From positions 280,549-325,730 of the forward strand of contig NZ_KB290716.1 of NCBI RefSeq assembly GCF_000318095.2: a stretch of DNA of 45,182 bases. Reading direction: 5' to 3'. Below the pieces are notes generated by a model, which saw only the letters and a list, made by a program, of their open reading frames with translations, did not search any database and was not told where the DNA came from. Within the stretch, counting starts at the first letter, position 1. Each line of letters opens with the position of its first letter. The DNA comes from Alloprevotella sp. oral taxon 473 str. F0040 (GTDB lineage Bacteria; Bacteroidota; Bacteroidia; Bacteroidales; Bacteroidaceae). This document shows positions 1-8,754 of this stretch, piece after piece. A program made the translations under genes and the position numbers.

Positions 1-85
1 ACATAACGCTCGCTCCCTAGCGTTTCGAGACTAACTTGTTGAATTTTGGCTCTATCCAGCAATTTAATGACCTGACCATAGACTG

Positions 86-220
86 GCTGTCCGGTAAAAT
101 ATGTACTTTTAATCATGTTACTAGTGTTTTTTTTGCAACTGGGAAAGCAACAAAACAGCCTGAAATCCTGCAAGAGGATTTGAACCTTATATTTTAACCC
201 AAAAACTTTTATCGGACAGC
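86..220. repeat. Short inverted-repeat element, possible IS remnant or MITE
   Basis: GCTGTCCGGTAAAA at 86-99 is matched in inverted orientation by TTTTATCGGACAGC at 207-220 (13 of 14 positions), enclosing about 107 bp with no usable reading frame. The ends look like terminal inverted repeats of a small transposable element, so this may be a solo remnant. The inner part has a small hairpin (AATCCT/AGGATT near 164-180). Nothing is recognised in 1-85 or 221-400. The family assignment is inference. Confidence 0.4.
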
Positions 221-400
221 AATACTTGTTTTTATATTGCGTTTACCACCACCTCCCTCATGGGGAAGTGGCGTTTTTTCGTGTTCTCAGATAATTGGTG
301 AGCAAAGTCCTCAGAAGATAGGGCGCACAATTCAAACTCATCAGCTTTCATGCTACAGAGCATTCCGCAAGGGTAAGAGTTTTCTTAGGTTTTTCCCATC

Positions 401-464
401 CCTCACGCGCGAGCGTGCGCGCGCACTACAGCAATTTTGCACTTTTTGCTTTCACAACCTTCAC
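401..464 (-). repeat. Core repeat with alternating-CG tail, locus 1 left copy (class B)
   Basis: On the minus strand this begins with the invariant 22-bp core (GTGAAGGTTGTGAAAGC followed by AAAAA, at 443-464), then a linker containing TTGCTGTAG and an alternating CG-rich tail at 403-424. It is the left partner of an inverted pair with the copy at 866-930. No ORF uses it. The class B linker is shared with the copies at 18665, 34919 and 44412. Confidence 0.85.
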
Positions 465-509
465 AGAAAATCCTTGTAAAGTATTGAATGACTACACATT
501 AAGAGGGAT

Positions 510-538
510 TTTTAGGGCGAGAATCTCACTCTTTCGGC
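510..538 (-). repeat. Shared AAAGAGTGA motif, locus 1
   Basis: Read on the minus strand, this carries GCCGAAAGAGTGAGATTC followed by TCGCCC. Relatives occur at 17979-18003, 34525-34546 and (minus) 44876-44894, always inside the same four intergenic mosaics. Its function is unknown. Confidence 0.45.
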
Positions 539-652
539 AAAACAGAAGAAAAGCTGTGGAAAAAGGCTCATAAAATAACAAGAAAAACCTGGAGAGTTTT
601 CTAAAAAGAAGCCGATAAACTCAGAAAAAGCTACGAGTAAATTGAGAGAAAG

Positions 653-778
653 TCTGAGAAATATAGAAGAACCTCCGAGTGTTTGGGGGATATCTCGGAC
701 GTTTCTAAAAGAAACTCCGACATTGGAGCTAAAACATCGGAGATTTTATTCGTGCACTCGAAGAAGTACGAAGCGACG
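653..778. repeat. 21-bp phased TCSGA array, locus 1
   Basis: TC[GC]GA-type hexamers start at 653 (TCTGAG), 674, 695, 716, 737 (TCGGAG) and 758 (TCGAAG), exactly 21 bp apart; weaker units precede at 611 and 632. The sequence between the hexamers is not conserved. TCSGA is its own reverse complement, so both strands show the same phase. Read as codons it gives heptads opening with Ser-Asp or Ser-Glu (for example SDVSKRN, SDIGAKT), but the flanking frame has stops and no convincing gene is present. Confidence 0.8.
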
Positions 779-865
779 AGTGCATCACTGCACTACACGG
801 AACAAAAACCGCCTTTCAAACTATCACTTTTTCCTCACGAAAATCCCCTCATCAGCAGGCAAGGT

Positions 866-930
866 GTGAAGGTTGTGAAAGCAAAAAATGCTAAATCCCA
901 GGGAAGGCGCGCGTGTCACACGCGCGTGAG
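866..930 (+). repeat. Core repeat with CG palindrome, locus 1 right copy (class A)
   Basis: The invariant 22-bp core is at 866-887, followed by CCCAGGGAAGGCGCGC and the hairpin GCGCGTG-TCA-CACGCGC at 909-925. The class A tail is also seen at 34698-34762 (minus) and 44632-44696, and in a shortened form at 18442-18497 (minus). Paired in inverted orientation with 401-464. Nothing is recognised in 931-1011. Confidence 0.85.
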
Positions 931-1011
931 GAAAAAGCTCCAACGAAGGGGTGCAGAACTGGAGTGAAAGCGACCTTGCCTTTCATCCGACATAGCTTGT
1001 GCCCTACCCTC

Positions 1012-1132
1012 TAAACCCAAATCGGTCATTAGACCGTTATAGTGCAATTCGTTATAGAGAAGATAACTTCCTGCCATCTTCTCAACAATCCAATGAAATC
1101 TGTTCAGTATCTAATGACCACTTTGGGATTAA
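1012..1132 (-). mobile_element. MITE-like element A (121 bp)
   Basis: Terminal inverted repeats are TAAACCCAAATCGGTCATTA at 1012 and, inverted, TTAATCCCAAAGTGGTCATT at 1132. Inner sequences match the longer element at 18240-18440 in opposite orientation (GGCAGGAAG and ACTGAACAGATTT blocks). The copy is shorter and looks internally deleted. It has no coding capacity. Confidence 0.7.
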
Positions 1133-1210
1133 TACTGGAAGAGAATGTGCAAGTCACAAGCAGAATCACGTAATTTTGTTAATCAGACAAAGCAATTTCA
1201 CCTACAACAA

Positions 1211-1313
1211 AAGAAAAAACTGCACTTTTTCCTCTATTTTTCATTCTTTGCCTCATTATGAACCCATATATAGATAGGGGGGCAAGATTAAAGAATAGTA
1301 GAAAAAGTGCAGT
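1211..1313 (-). terminator. Long hairpin and T-run downstream of tamL
   Basis: ACTGCACTTTTTC (1219-1231) and GAAAAAGTGCAGT (1301-1313) pair perfectly. Inner segments (CTATTTTTCATTCTTTGCC against GGCAAGATTAAAGAATAG) extend the stem. On the minus strand the right arm is followed by TTTTTTCTTTTG, and tamL stops at 1327, so this is the likely terminator of the tam operon. The unusually long stem also leaves open a structured 3' RNA. Confidence 0.65.
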
Positions 1314-1326
1314 AAGCAGGTTTTCC

Positions 1327-4002
1327 TTAGAACGGATAGCCGATGGCGAAGTGGAACGCTAGGCTTTCACGAAACGAGTTCATGTTGTAGAATCCGCTAC
1401 GTTGAGTCTGATATGGAGCGTGAAGCCCGATGCCGAGGTCGAATCGAAGCACGAGGAATTGCATGTCATAGCGCAGTCCTACCCCCGTGCCAACCGCTAC
1501 TCGGCGAAGATTAGAGAGATTGAGCTCCGACTGCGGACGTTGTGCATCGGGACGCATCAACCACACATTTCCTGCATCGAGGAATATGGCTCCGTGTAGG
1601 GATCCAAACAAATGAGCACGGAGTTCTGCGTTGGCCTCTAGTTTGAAATCACCTGTTTGGTCGATGTACGAATAGTTGGTGTGCGGGGCATTGTATCCAC
1701 CAGGCCCGATGGTGCGCACACCAAAGGCACGAACACTGTTGGCACCTCCTACATAGAATTGATCACCAAAGGGAGCGCGCGTGCTATTGCCATAAGAGTA
1801 GACCGCACCAGCAAAGGCTCTCGTGGCCACTGAGAAACGATCGGTGATGCGATGCGTGTAGTGCATTTCGGCAGTGGCCTTGACAAACTGAGCAAAGGGA
1901 GAACCGAGCATCTCTTTATCAGTTTGACTAAAAGGTTTGCCCGCAAGAGCGTAGAGTCCTGAGGTGACGTTACCCGCTTCCTTCACAAAAAGCTGTAACC
2001 AGAAAGGGTGTCGCACCGATGCTGGCGAACTGTAGGTGAAGAGATAGCTGATAGAGGGTACAAACTGATTGCGCATGGAGATGTAAAGCGCAGGGTTGGC
2101 ACGCGTGATAGAGTCGAAGACGGCGGTCTTGTTGAGCGTACTGTTGTATTCGATGGTGATGGGTGACAGTTCGTGACGTGTATTAGAAGAACGTGACCAT
2201 TTATAGGTCATGTTTCCTCCGAAGGTGACGAACTGGAAGAAACTAGAACGATTGCGCCAATCGGCATTGAGCGCAAAGGTGGTTGTCCCATTGAGAGGGA
2301 GCACATCACTGAGGCGCAATGGGGCTGGCAGACCATTGGCAGCTGCTTCGGCACGAGCCAGTTTGAGCGCACGACGTGCGCGACGTCCCATCGCAGATGG
2401 ATTGAACCAAGGCATCATGAGTCGAGGAAACTTGAAGCTCAACTGAGTTCCCAATTCAAAACTATTATTGTTGCTAGAAGCCCCTTTACCAATTTGCCAT
2501 TCGTAGCTCCCGAAGATTTTCCAAGCCACCGTTTCGGCTCCACGAAAAGCATTGAGACGAGAGAGTTCGTAGCTGATACCAGGGCCGGCCTGGTCATTGC
2601 TCTTGAGCGTGGCATTCATCTCAAGCCCGGACTCAAATGGATAGCCCAATGTGGCGTTGATGCGCATGTCGAGCGTGTCGCAGGTGGCAGTGGTGTCGCG
2701 GGGATAATACTCAATGTCCAATGACGAGAAAAGACCTAAAGCATAGAGTTGCTCTTGCGTGGATTTTTGATCATAGAGTGCGAAGCGTTCTCCTTCAATG
2801 TGGGAGACAGAACGGCGCCACAGTCCTGAACGCAAGGGTATCTTTTTCCCAGGGAAGAAATAGGTGTAGCCTTCACGCTTGAGTTGCCCAGTGAGTGGAC
2901 TATCTTGGTTGTCGCGAATCACTACGTAGGTGTGACCCATGTGCCATGGACGGCGCGTGTTGGCTGCACGATTAGGATTAGGTTGCACACGCAAGTCCAC
3001 ATATCCCGTTTGGCGCACGGTGTCCGCCTGAAAAGTGGTGGTGGCTGCCGTGTAAAAATAGTAGCCATTGTTGCGCATCAATGATTCGATGCGCGATTGC
3101 TCCCCAGAAAGCTGTGCAATGCTGAAGGGATTGCCTCTGCGCAAGAGTGACTTGTGGCGAGTGCGGGACAATAGCGAATCAGCTACGGGGTCAAAGTGCC
3201 GATATTCTATAGAATCGAGATAGAAAAGCAAGCCTGGTGTGACATCGTAGGATAGTTTGGCTTTGAGAGGGTTACTGCTGGTCAAGACGTTATAGTCTAC
3301 TTTCCCACGCAAATAACCATAGTTGCGCAATGTGGTTGCGGCTACTTTAGTACGCATTTGAGGAGCCACTGTCGAAATGAGGACAGGAGGTTCGGCAAAG
3401 GCCTTAAATAACCATTTTCCCACCCATGTTTCTGCATCGACGAAGGTGTTATAAGCCCATAAACCAGGTTTCCACGGACTCACATATTTGGACGAGCCAA
3501 AGAGAGATCCATTGGGTGCATAGGCAAGCACTGCTTCTACCTCAGTGCGCATGGCTTCAAGGTTTTCTTTAGCTTGTGACTCTTTGTGTTCTAGCAGTTT
3601 GCGCTCAGCAGTATTCAGCGATTTTCTGTCGCGTTGCTCCAACTCTGCGACAGAAGGCTGAGCCTTTGTCGCTCCATTTACCGCACGATCTATAGCTTCC
3701 ACCGCATTAGCAATGGAAGTGATGACTCCAGCACTGTCTGCCGTGGCCTTCGACGGTTGTCCACGCTTGGCTTTGGCAGAAGGAAGATGGTAGGTCACGC
3801 TTTTGATGCCCGTGTAGAGCTGTTCTCCCTCTGGAACTTTTTCGGTGAGGGAACAGGCATGCAACACCAAGATCACCAAACAAAGCGGTGTCATGGCTTT
3901 CGTGGCGCGCCAGACGAACTGGGGGGCGCGATGAAGACTGAGGAGTATAGAAGAGATTCGCATCATGAGCGATAATAATCTAGTTGAATATAGAATAAGC
4001 AA
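1327..4002 (-). CDS. tamL: TamL-type Omp85 outer-membrane lipoprotein
   Basis: BamA/TamA-family protein of 891 aa. An N-terminal hydrophobic stretch ends in a lipobox (VLHAC, Cys at about 50), typical of the lipidated Bacteroidetes TamA homologue TamL. POTRA-like repeats follow (roughly 180-430), then a C-terminal 16-strand barrel domain with the YVGGANSVRAFGVR region and a terminal Phe (FAIGYPF). With TamB it is thought to link inner and outer membranes in lipid transport or outer-membrane protein assembly. It lies 24 bp downstream of tamB in the same direction. The start is uncertain: Met13/14 (3966/3963) would give a shorter, more usual leader. It is followed by a strong hairpin terminator. 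Confidence 0.88.
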   Translation of the reverse strand: MLILYSTRLLSLMMRISSILLSLHRAPQFVWRATKAMTPLCLVILVLHACSLTEKVPEGEQLYTGIKSVTYHLPSAKAKRGQPSKATADSAGVITSIANAVEAIDRAVNGATKAQPSVAELEQRDRKSLNTAERKLLEHKESQAKENLEAMRTEVEAVLAYAPNGSLFGSSKYVSPWKPGLWAYNTFVDAETWVGKWLFKAFAEPPVLISTVAPQMRTKVAATTLRNYGYLRGKVDYNVLTSSNPLKAKLSYDVTPGLLFYLDSIEYRHFDPVADSLLSRTRHKSLLRRGNPFSIAQLSGEQSRIESLMRNNGYYFYTAATTTFQADTVRQTGYVDLRVQPNPNRAANTRRPWHMGHTYVVIRDNQDSPLTGQLKREGYTYFFPGKKIPLRSGLWRRSVSHIEGERFALYDQKSTQEQLYALGLFSSLDIEYYPRDTTATCDTLDMRINATLGYPFESGLEMNATLKSNDQAGPGISYELSRLNAFRGAETVAWKIFGSYEWQIGKGASSNNNSFELGTQLSFKFPRLMMPWFNPSAMGRRARRALKLARAEAAANGLPAPLRLSDVLPLNGTTTFALNADWRNRSSFFQFVTFGGNMTYKWSRSSNTRHELSPITIEYNSTLNKTAVFDSITRANPALYISMRNQFVPSISYLFTYSSPASVRHPFWLQLFVKEAGNVTSGLYALAGKPFSQTDKEMLGSPFAQFVKATAEMHYTHRITDRFSVATRAFAGAVYSYGNSTRAPFGDQFYVGGANSVRAFGVRTIGPGGYNAPHTNYSYIDQTGDFKLEANAELRAHLFGSLHGAIFLDAGNVWLMRPDAQRPQSELNLSNLRRVAVGTGVGLRYDMQFLVLRFDLGIGLHAPYQTQRSGFYNMNSFRESLAFHFAIGYPF

Positions 4003-4026
4003 GATGGGGACACACCACTAACGAGC

Positions 4027-7000
4027 TCATTGTGCAGAGGTGTTTTGTGGTTTGACTATGGGCGACGTCTTGCGCGGTTTGAAGAGGAAGAGATCTACAA
4101 GTCTATTGGATTTGCGGCGCATCACTAGACCTACTCCCGTCTTCATTAGTTGTCCTTCCAGTGGATCTCGGCTATCGCGATCATAGAAGAGGCGCACATA
4201 GCGAGTGCTGTTGGGATCGAGACGATACTCTAGCGAGATATTATCAATCACAGACTCGGCAGTGTTGGTTTGATCAGCTCCAGAGGAGACTTTACCACCG
4301 ATGACCACTCGCATGCGATTGTTCAAGAAACGCTTGGAGAACTGGAACGAATAGTCGGTGGTGGAAGCACCAGAGGCACTGACCCCATTCTCCATGCCGA
4401 ACGACAGGTCTATCGTCGAGAGGGCTTTACCAGCGATATTCTGGATTTCGCTTTGCAAGAAGGCATTGAGCGCATTGGAGGCCTTAAAGCCACCTACGGA
4501 CAGGTTGTCGTCGGTGATGTACATGCCCGTGGCGAGCAAAGCCACTGCGGCTTTGCCACGCTCCTCGGTGGTCATAGAAGCCAACTGATTTTTGATGGTC
4601 AAATCTTCAGGGGCTTCGATGATAAACTCTAAGCCCATGTCTTCAAGTGTACGCGAGATTTTCACACCAGCTTCGAAGTTGACAGCACGCTGATGGTCAT
4701 TCTCGGTGACGATGCTTTTCAAACGCTCCGTTGCTGTGATGTTGAGGGTAGGATTCATCATCTTACCTGTAAACTCTACATAAGAGCCAGGTGCGAGGGT
4801 GAAGGTGCGCAGGGGGATAACGGGCAACTCATAGTTCATCTTGCCTTCATTGAGCGTGAGACGACCAGTGATTCGCATCTCTCCTTCTGGAGGCATGCGC
4901 AATTCTAGATTTCCTTCGCCCGAAACATCAACGTAGCTATCACCATTGGGGGTGAGGAAGCATTGGAATCGTGCTCCTTGACGTAGACGAATGGTAAGAG
5001 CGACATTCAAGCTCGAATTATTCTGCTGTTGCACAGGAGCTACAGCAGTGAGGGTGTCGGAGAAGTCTGTGAAAGTGACCAAGTCTGAAATATCACTGCC
5101 ACTGCTGATGGGAGAATTGGTGAGCAGATAGGTCACATCGGTCTGATCTAAGACGGTGAGCAGACCTCGCACGGTCATCTTAGAGGGCGTGCCATAGATA
5201 TTGGCTGCAAAGTTGGTGAGAACTTTGCCATAGACCAACGACTCACGCTTACGCTTCGTGTCGATGACGGGGAAGTTTTTCGCAATCATGTCGATATTGA
5301 GGAACACCGCTTCTGGACGTTCCATGTTGATAACTCCAGACATTTTAAGCGGACTTCCATCGGCAGTAGTGAGGGCAAAGTCTTTCAGTTGGATCAAGGA
5401 GTTGTGAATCTCCACGGGTTGGGAGGCTAGTGTGAGATCGACTCCATAGACATGGCTATAAAGATGGGCTTTATCAAAAGTGAGCGTGCCATTGACCACT
5501 GGTTTATCGGCCGTACCGACAATGGTCAGCTCTCCATTGAGTGCACCTTTCATCTTGGTTTGTGTACCTTCGAGGAAGGCATCCATCATGCTGAGAGGTA
5601 GCGACTTGAGCTTTACATTACCAGCAAAAGAACCTTCACCTTTCGCATAATAAGTGCCTGAGGCCTCAGCGACTTCAGTACCATTAAACGTGATGAATAC
5701 ATCGGCTTTGTGATCACCATCTTTCGTGGGTTGATAGGATAATTCGGCTCCTAGATTTCCCATCTCGACTCCTTGATAGGCAAACTTACGCGCCTCGGCC
5801 ATACCCACAGCAGAGAATTGTTTGTCCTGCTCAACGATGTGGAAATCGGCATTGAGTATACCACTCACAGGAGGTAGATAGGGCATCACGCTAGCTAGTT
5901 CGCCGAGATTGAGACGATTGATTTCTACAGAAATATCGTTATTATAGATACTATCGGGTTCTTCAGCATGCAGCATCAGAGAGGTGCCATCATCTGCCAA
6001 CAAACTGACGTTGGCTTTCAAACGGCGATCATCGCCCCAGAACACGAAGTTATCGGGATTGATGATGAACTCACGATAGGCCACTATGGCTTTCTCTGGG
6101 GTGAGATGGACACGCGTACCACCTTCTGCCATTTCTACCTGAGCACCCAGTTGGAGTCCTTTTTTATTATTAGCATCGGTGAAAGTAACCTCGGCTTTAA
6201 CACCATGCTCTAAAAGGCTACTCTGCAGAGTTGCCGTGAAAGGATTGGGATTTTTGCGCTTGTCATTGTGGACGGTTGCAGAAAAATGCAAACGATCTTC
6301 TATATGCTGTAGTGTTCCGTGGATGGTGTCGATGACGAGAGCTCCATGTTTGAGTTGTCCCACAGCAAGGTGACCATTGACTCCTTCTCGAGCATTGGCA
6401 TCTAGATGGAGCTTAAAGGTGGAAACTTCGTAATGAAGATAGCGCAAAAGATTGCTGATGATATTATTGTGACCACCCACTACATGAAGAGCCATGTTGG
6501 GAAGCTGCTTTCTCAAAGACAACTGATCAATGCTGCGGTGCTTCAATTGAGCTTGCACCACCTTCGCCAGTTCTCCTCCCTTTTTGCCTATCTGTTCTAA
6601 GCCTCCTCGAGCGGAGAAGTCGAGGAGCATGTCGCCAGAATAGGCCTGCAACGTTGTGGTGTCAGGCTGAGAACGGAATTTGAAATCTATGTCGCGAGCT
6701 AAAATGGCGCGCTCTGGAGCAATCAGACGAAGGTGGCGCATGGATCCTTTAGCCATCATGCGCTTCATATCGGGGGTTGCTTCAAAATTACCCTTAAAGC
6801 TAGCACCAAATGTAAGGGTGTCTTCCATGCCAGTGAGACGGCGCAGGTCGAGCTTGTCAAGTTGGACATCTACAGCTGCGGCATAGCGGCGATTGAGTTG
6901 AGCGTCTATGCTGCCACGTCCTTCGATAAGGGGGTTATGTGCAGAAAAGTCCACCAAAGCGTGGGTGCCGCGGAGTGAACCTTTCAAGCGGATACCATCG

Positions 7001-8667
7001 AGGGGATAGCGATCATAACGGAAACAGCGAATGTCTGCTGTGGCCTGAAGATTGGTGCGCATGGCTAGTGGCGCAAATCCTTGTCCGTGCACGCCGAAAC
7101 TTCCTGTAAAGGGACTGAGAGGTTGATCCTTTATGAAATGATGCAGGGGGAAATTGCGCACATCGACTTCTGCATCGTAACGCTCTGTATCGGTATTGAC
7201 CGAGGCACGTGCATTGATTTGACCTTGCGCGTGCTGGAAGGTGGCATTGGTGCGATAGTTGGCACCATTGAATTGTAGATGTCCTAAAGCAGAAAGTCCA
7301 TCAGGAAGATGGAAAGTCTGGGCTAAATCGGGGGGGAGCAACGGACGGATGCGCTGAGAGGACTGTGAATTGAGGGAGAAGTGGAAAGCTCCGCTGCGGT
7401 TTTTCTCCATGGCATTACGCACAAACCCATCTGCTGCTATACGCGCCAAACCTGCCACTCCCATAGTAGCTCGCTGCACGGCAAGATGGCGCATATTGCC
7501 TTCAGCATCGAGCTGCATTTCGATGGGGTTGCCTCCCAATAGTTTCCGACTCATATCGGCTATTTGTCGATGTTGTGCCGTAGATATGTGCGGTTTCATA
7601 GCCGAGAGCACGTCTATCATACCTACACTGGCTTGAGCCTTGAGTGAGAAACGTCCCTTTCCAGCAGGTCGGAAAGCAGAGAAATCGGCTACGAGTGAGG
7701 CGGTGAGTTGAGAATTAGGGGTTGCCACACGCAGATTGGGAAGACTTACCCATGTGGTGTCTCCTTCTATTTTACCTCCTAAATGTGTCAAATAGAGGTC
7801 ATGTTGTCCTTCTCGCAACGAAAGATGCTGCACATTGGCCAAAAAACGTCCTTGTGCATCGTAGCTCACTCCGCTAGCTTTGAGGTCTATCCCTGTAAGA
7901 TCAAAAAGTGCATCGGCTGGCAATGGACGGCGCGTCATGTTCATGCTGGCTGTTCCTTGAGAGAGGGTGAGAGATTGCACACGATAGTCTTTCTTTCCCA
8001 GGTCGAAATGTCCCTTTGCCATGCGAGCATCCTGCAAAGAAACTGCTAGATGAGAACTATCTCCAGGCATGGATAAGGCTACCCTGCTCCGCTGTATATG
8101 AAGATCTTGCAAATCAACCACCCAAACCACAGGCTTGGAGGCTGTATCTTTTTGGGCTGTATCAGCAAGCGCAACGGTGAGATCCGCTCCATCTAAATGA
8201 GCACGATTGAGCGTGAAGATGCTTTGCTTCCAGTCTACTCCTTTTGCCTCGGCAGAAAAAGACTGGATGCGACCTTTCACTCCCACATCGGGGATGAGGG
8301 TCTTGGAGTTGATGCGCGCACCTTTCAAACCAAACCCTTCGACATCGGCTCGTCCATCTAGCAACGGCCAAAAAGCCACATCGAGATGCAAGTGGTCAGT
8401 CGCAAGAAGAGTGTCATTTTCACGATCTTGCGCAATCATGCCTTGTACATCTAAATTGAGGAAGGGAGTAAGTCGCACTTCATCCACTTTGACCTTCACT
8501 CCCATGGATTCCTCCAGAGAGCTAGACACACGTTCCACAGCCCACCGCTGCACGGGAGGAAGATAGAGTGCAAGGATGGGCAACAATATCAAGCCCAACA
8601 AGATGGCCAGGATAATGCCTAAGAATTTCAGTGTTTTTCGAGGAGAAATCATTAACGATATACGCAA
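4027..8667 (-). CDS. tamB: TamB translocation/assembly module protein
   Basis: A 1546-aa AsmA-like protein: one N-terminal membrane anchor (about 13-37), a very long beta-rich periplasmic region, and the conserved C-terminal DUF490/TamB domain (about 1080-1500, with the 'FTGKMMNPTLNI' and 'AAVALLATGMYI' type segments). The family forms a hydrophobic-groove bridge across the periplasm that carries phospholipids and works with an Omp85 partner, here encoded directly downstream. Length is normal for Bacteroidetes TamB. An alternative start at Met6 (8652) is possible. The gene begins about 90 bp after the M20 peptidase gene and is probably in the same transcript. Confidence 0.93.
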   Translation of the reverse strand: MRISLMISPRKTLKFLGIILAILLGLILLPILALYLPPVQRWAVERVSSSLEESMGVKVKVDEVRLTPFLNLDVQGMIAQDRENDTLLATDHLHLDVAFWPLLDGRADVEGFGLKGARINSKTLIPDVGVKGRIQSFSAEAKGVDWKQSIFTLNRAHLDGADLTVALADTAQKDTASKPVVWVVDLQDLHIQRSRVALSMPGDSSHLAVSLQDARMAKGHFDLGKKDYRVQSLTLSQGTASMNMTRRPLPADALFDLTGIDLKASGVSYDAQGRFLANVQHLSLREGQHDLYLTHLGGKIEGDTTWVSLPNLRVATPNSQLTASLVADFSAFRPAGKGRFSLKAQASVGMIDVLSAMKPHISTAQHRQIADMSRKLLGGNPIEMQLDAEGNMRHLAVQRATMGVAGLARIAADGFVRNAMEKNRSGAFHFSLNSQSSQRIRPLLPPDLAQTFHLPDGLSALGHLQFNGANYRTNATFQHAQGQINARASVNTDTERYDAEVDVRNFPLHHFIKDQPLSPFTGSFGVHGQGFAPLAMRTNLQATADIRCFRYDRYPLDGIRLKGSLRGTHALVDFSAHNPLIEGRGSIDAQLNRRYAAAVDVQLDKLDLRRLTGMEDTLTFGASFKGNFEATPDMKRMMAKGSMRHLRLIAPERAILARDIDFKFRSQPDTTTLQAYSGDMLLDFSARGGLEQIGKKGGELAKVVQAQLKHRSIDQLSLRKQLPNMALHVVGGHNNIISNLLRYLHYEVSTFKLHLDANAREGVNGHLAVGQLKHGALVIDTIHGTLQHIEDRLHFSATVHNDKRKNPNPFTATLQSSLLEHGVKAEVTFTDANNKKGLQLGAQVEMAEGGTRVHLTPEKAIVAYREFIINPDNFVFWGDDRRLKANVSLLADDGTSLMLHAEEPDSIYNNDISVEINRLNLGELASVMPYLPPVSGILNADFHIVEQDKQFSAVGMAEARKFAYQGVEMGNLGAELSYQPTKDGDHKADVFITFNGTEVAEASGTYYAKGEGSFAGNVKLKSLPLSMMDAFLEGTQTKMKGALNGELTIVGTADKPVVNGTLTFDKAHLYSHVYGVDLTLASQPVEIHNSLIQLKDFALTTADGSPLKMSGVINMERPEAVFLNIDMIAKNFPVIDTKRKRESLVYGKVLTNFAANIYGTPSKMTVRGLLTVLDQTDVTYLLTNSPISSGSDISDLVTFTDFSDTLTAVAPVQQQNNSSLNVALTIRLRQGARFQCFLTPNGDSYVDVSGEGNLELRMPPEGEMRITGRLTLNEGKMNYELPVIPLRTFTLAPGSYVEFTGKMMNPTLNITATERLKSIVTENDHQRAVNFEAGVKISRTLEDMGLEFIIEAPEDLTIKNQLASMTTEERGKAAVALLATGMYITDDNLSVGGFKASNALNAFLQSEIQNIAGKALSTIDLSFGMENGVSASGASTTDYSFQFSKRFLNNRMRVVIGGKVSSGADQTNTAESVIDNISLEYRLDPNSTRYVRLFYDRDSRDPLEGQLMKTGVGLVMRRKSNRLVDLFLFKPRKTSPIVKPQNTSAQ

Positions 8668-8754
8668 TTTGAGTTTTTAGTGTTGGGAAGAATCTAGCGC
8701 AACGAAGGAGGAAGCTCCTCACGAAAAGGGGCATCCTCCTTGCTGCAAACATGA

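Noticed and set aside
160-200. tRNA-like sequence (minus-strand GGTTCAAATCC resembles a T loop)
   Set aside because: No acceptor, D or anticodon stem can be built around it.
653-778. CRISPR or classical tandem repeat
   Set aside because: Only about five bases per 21 are conserved, and there are no long identical repeats or discrete spacers.
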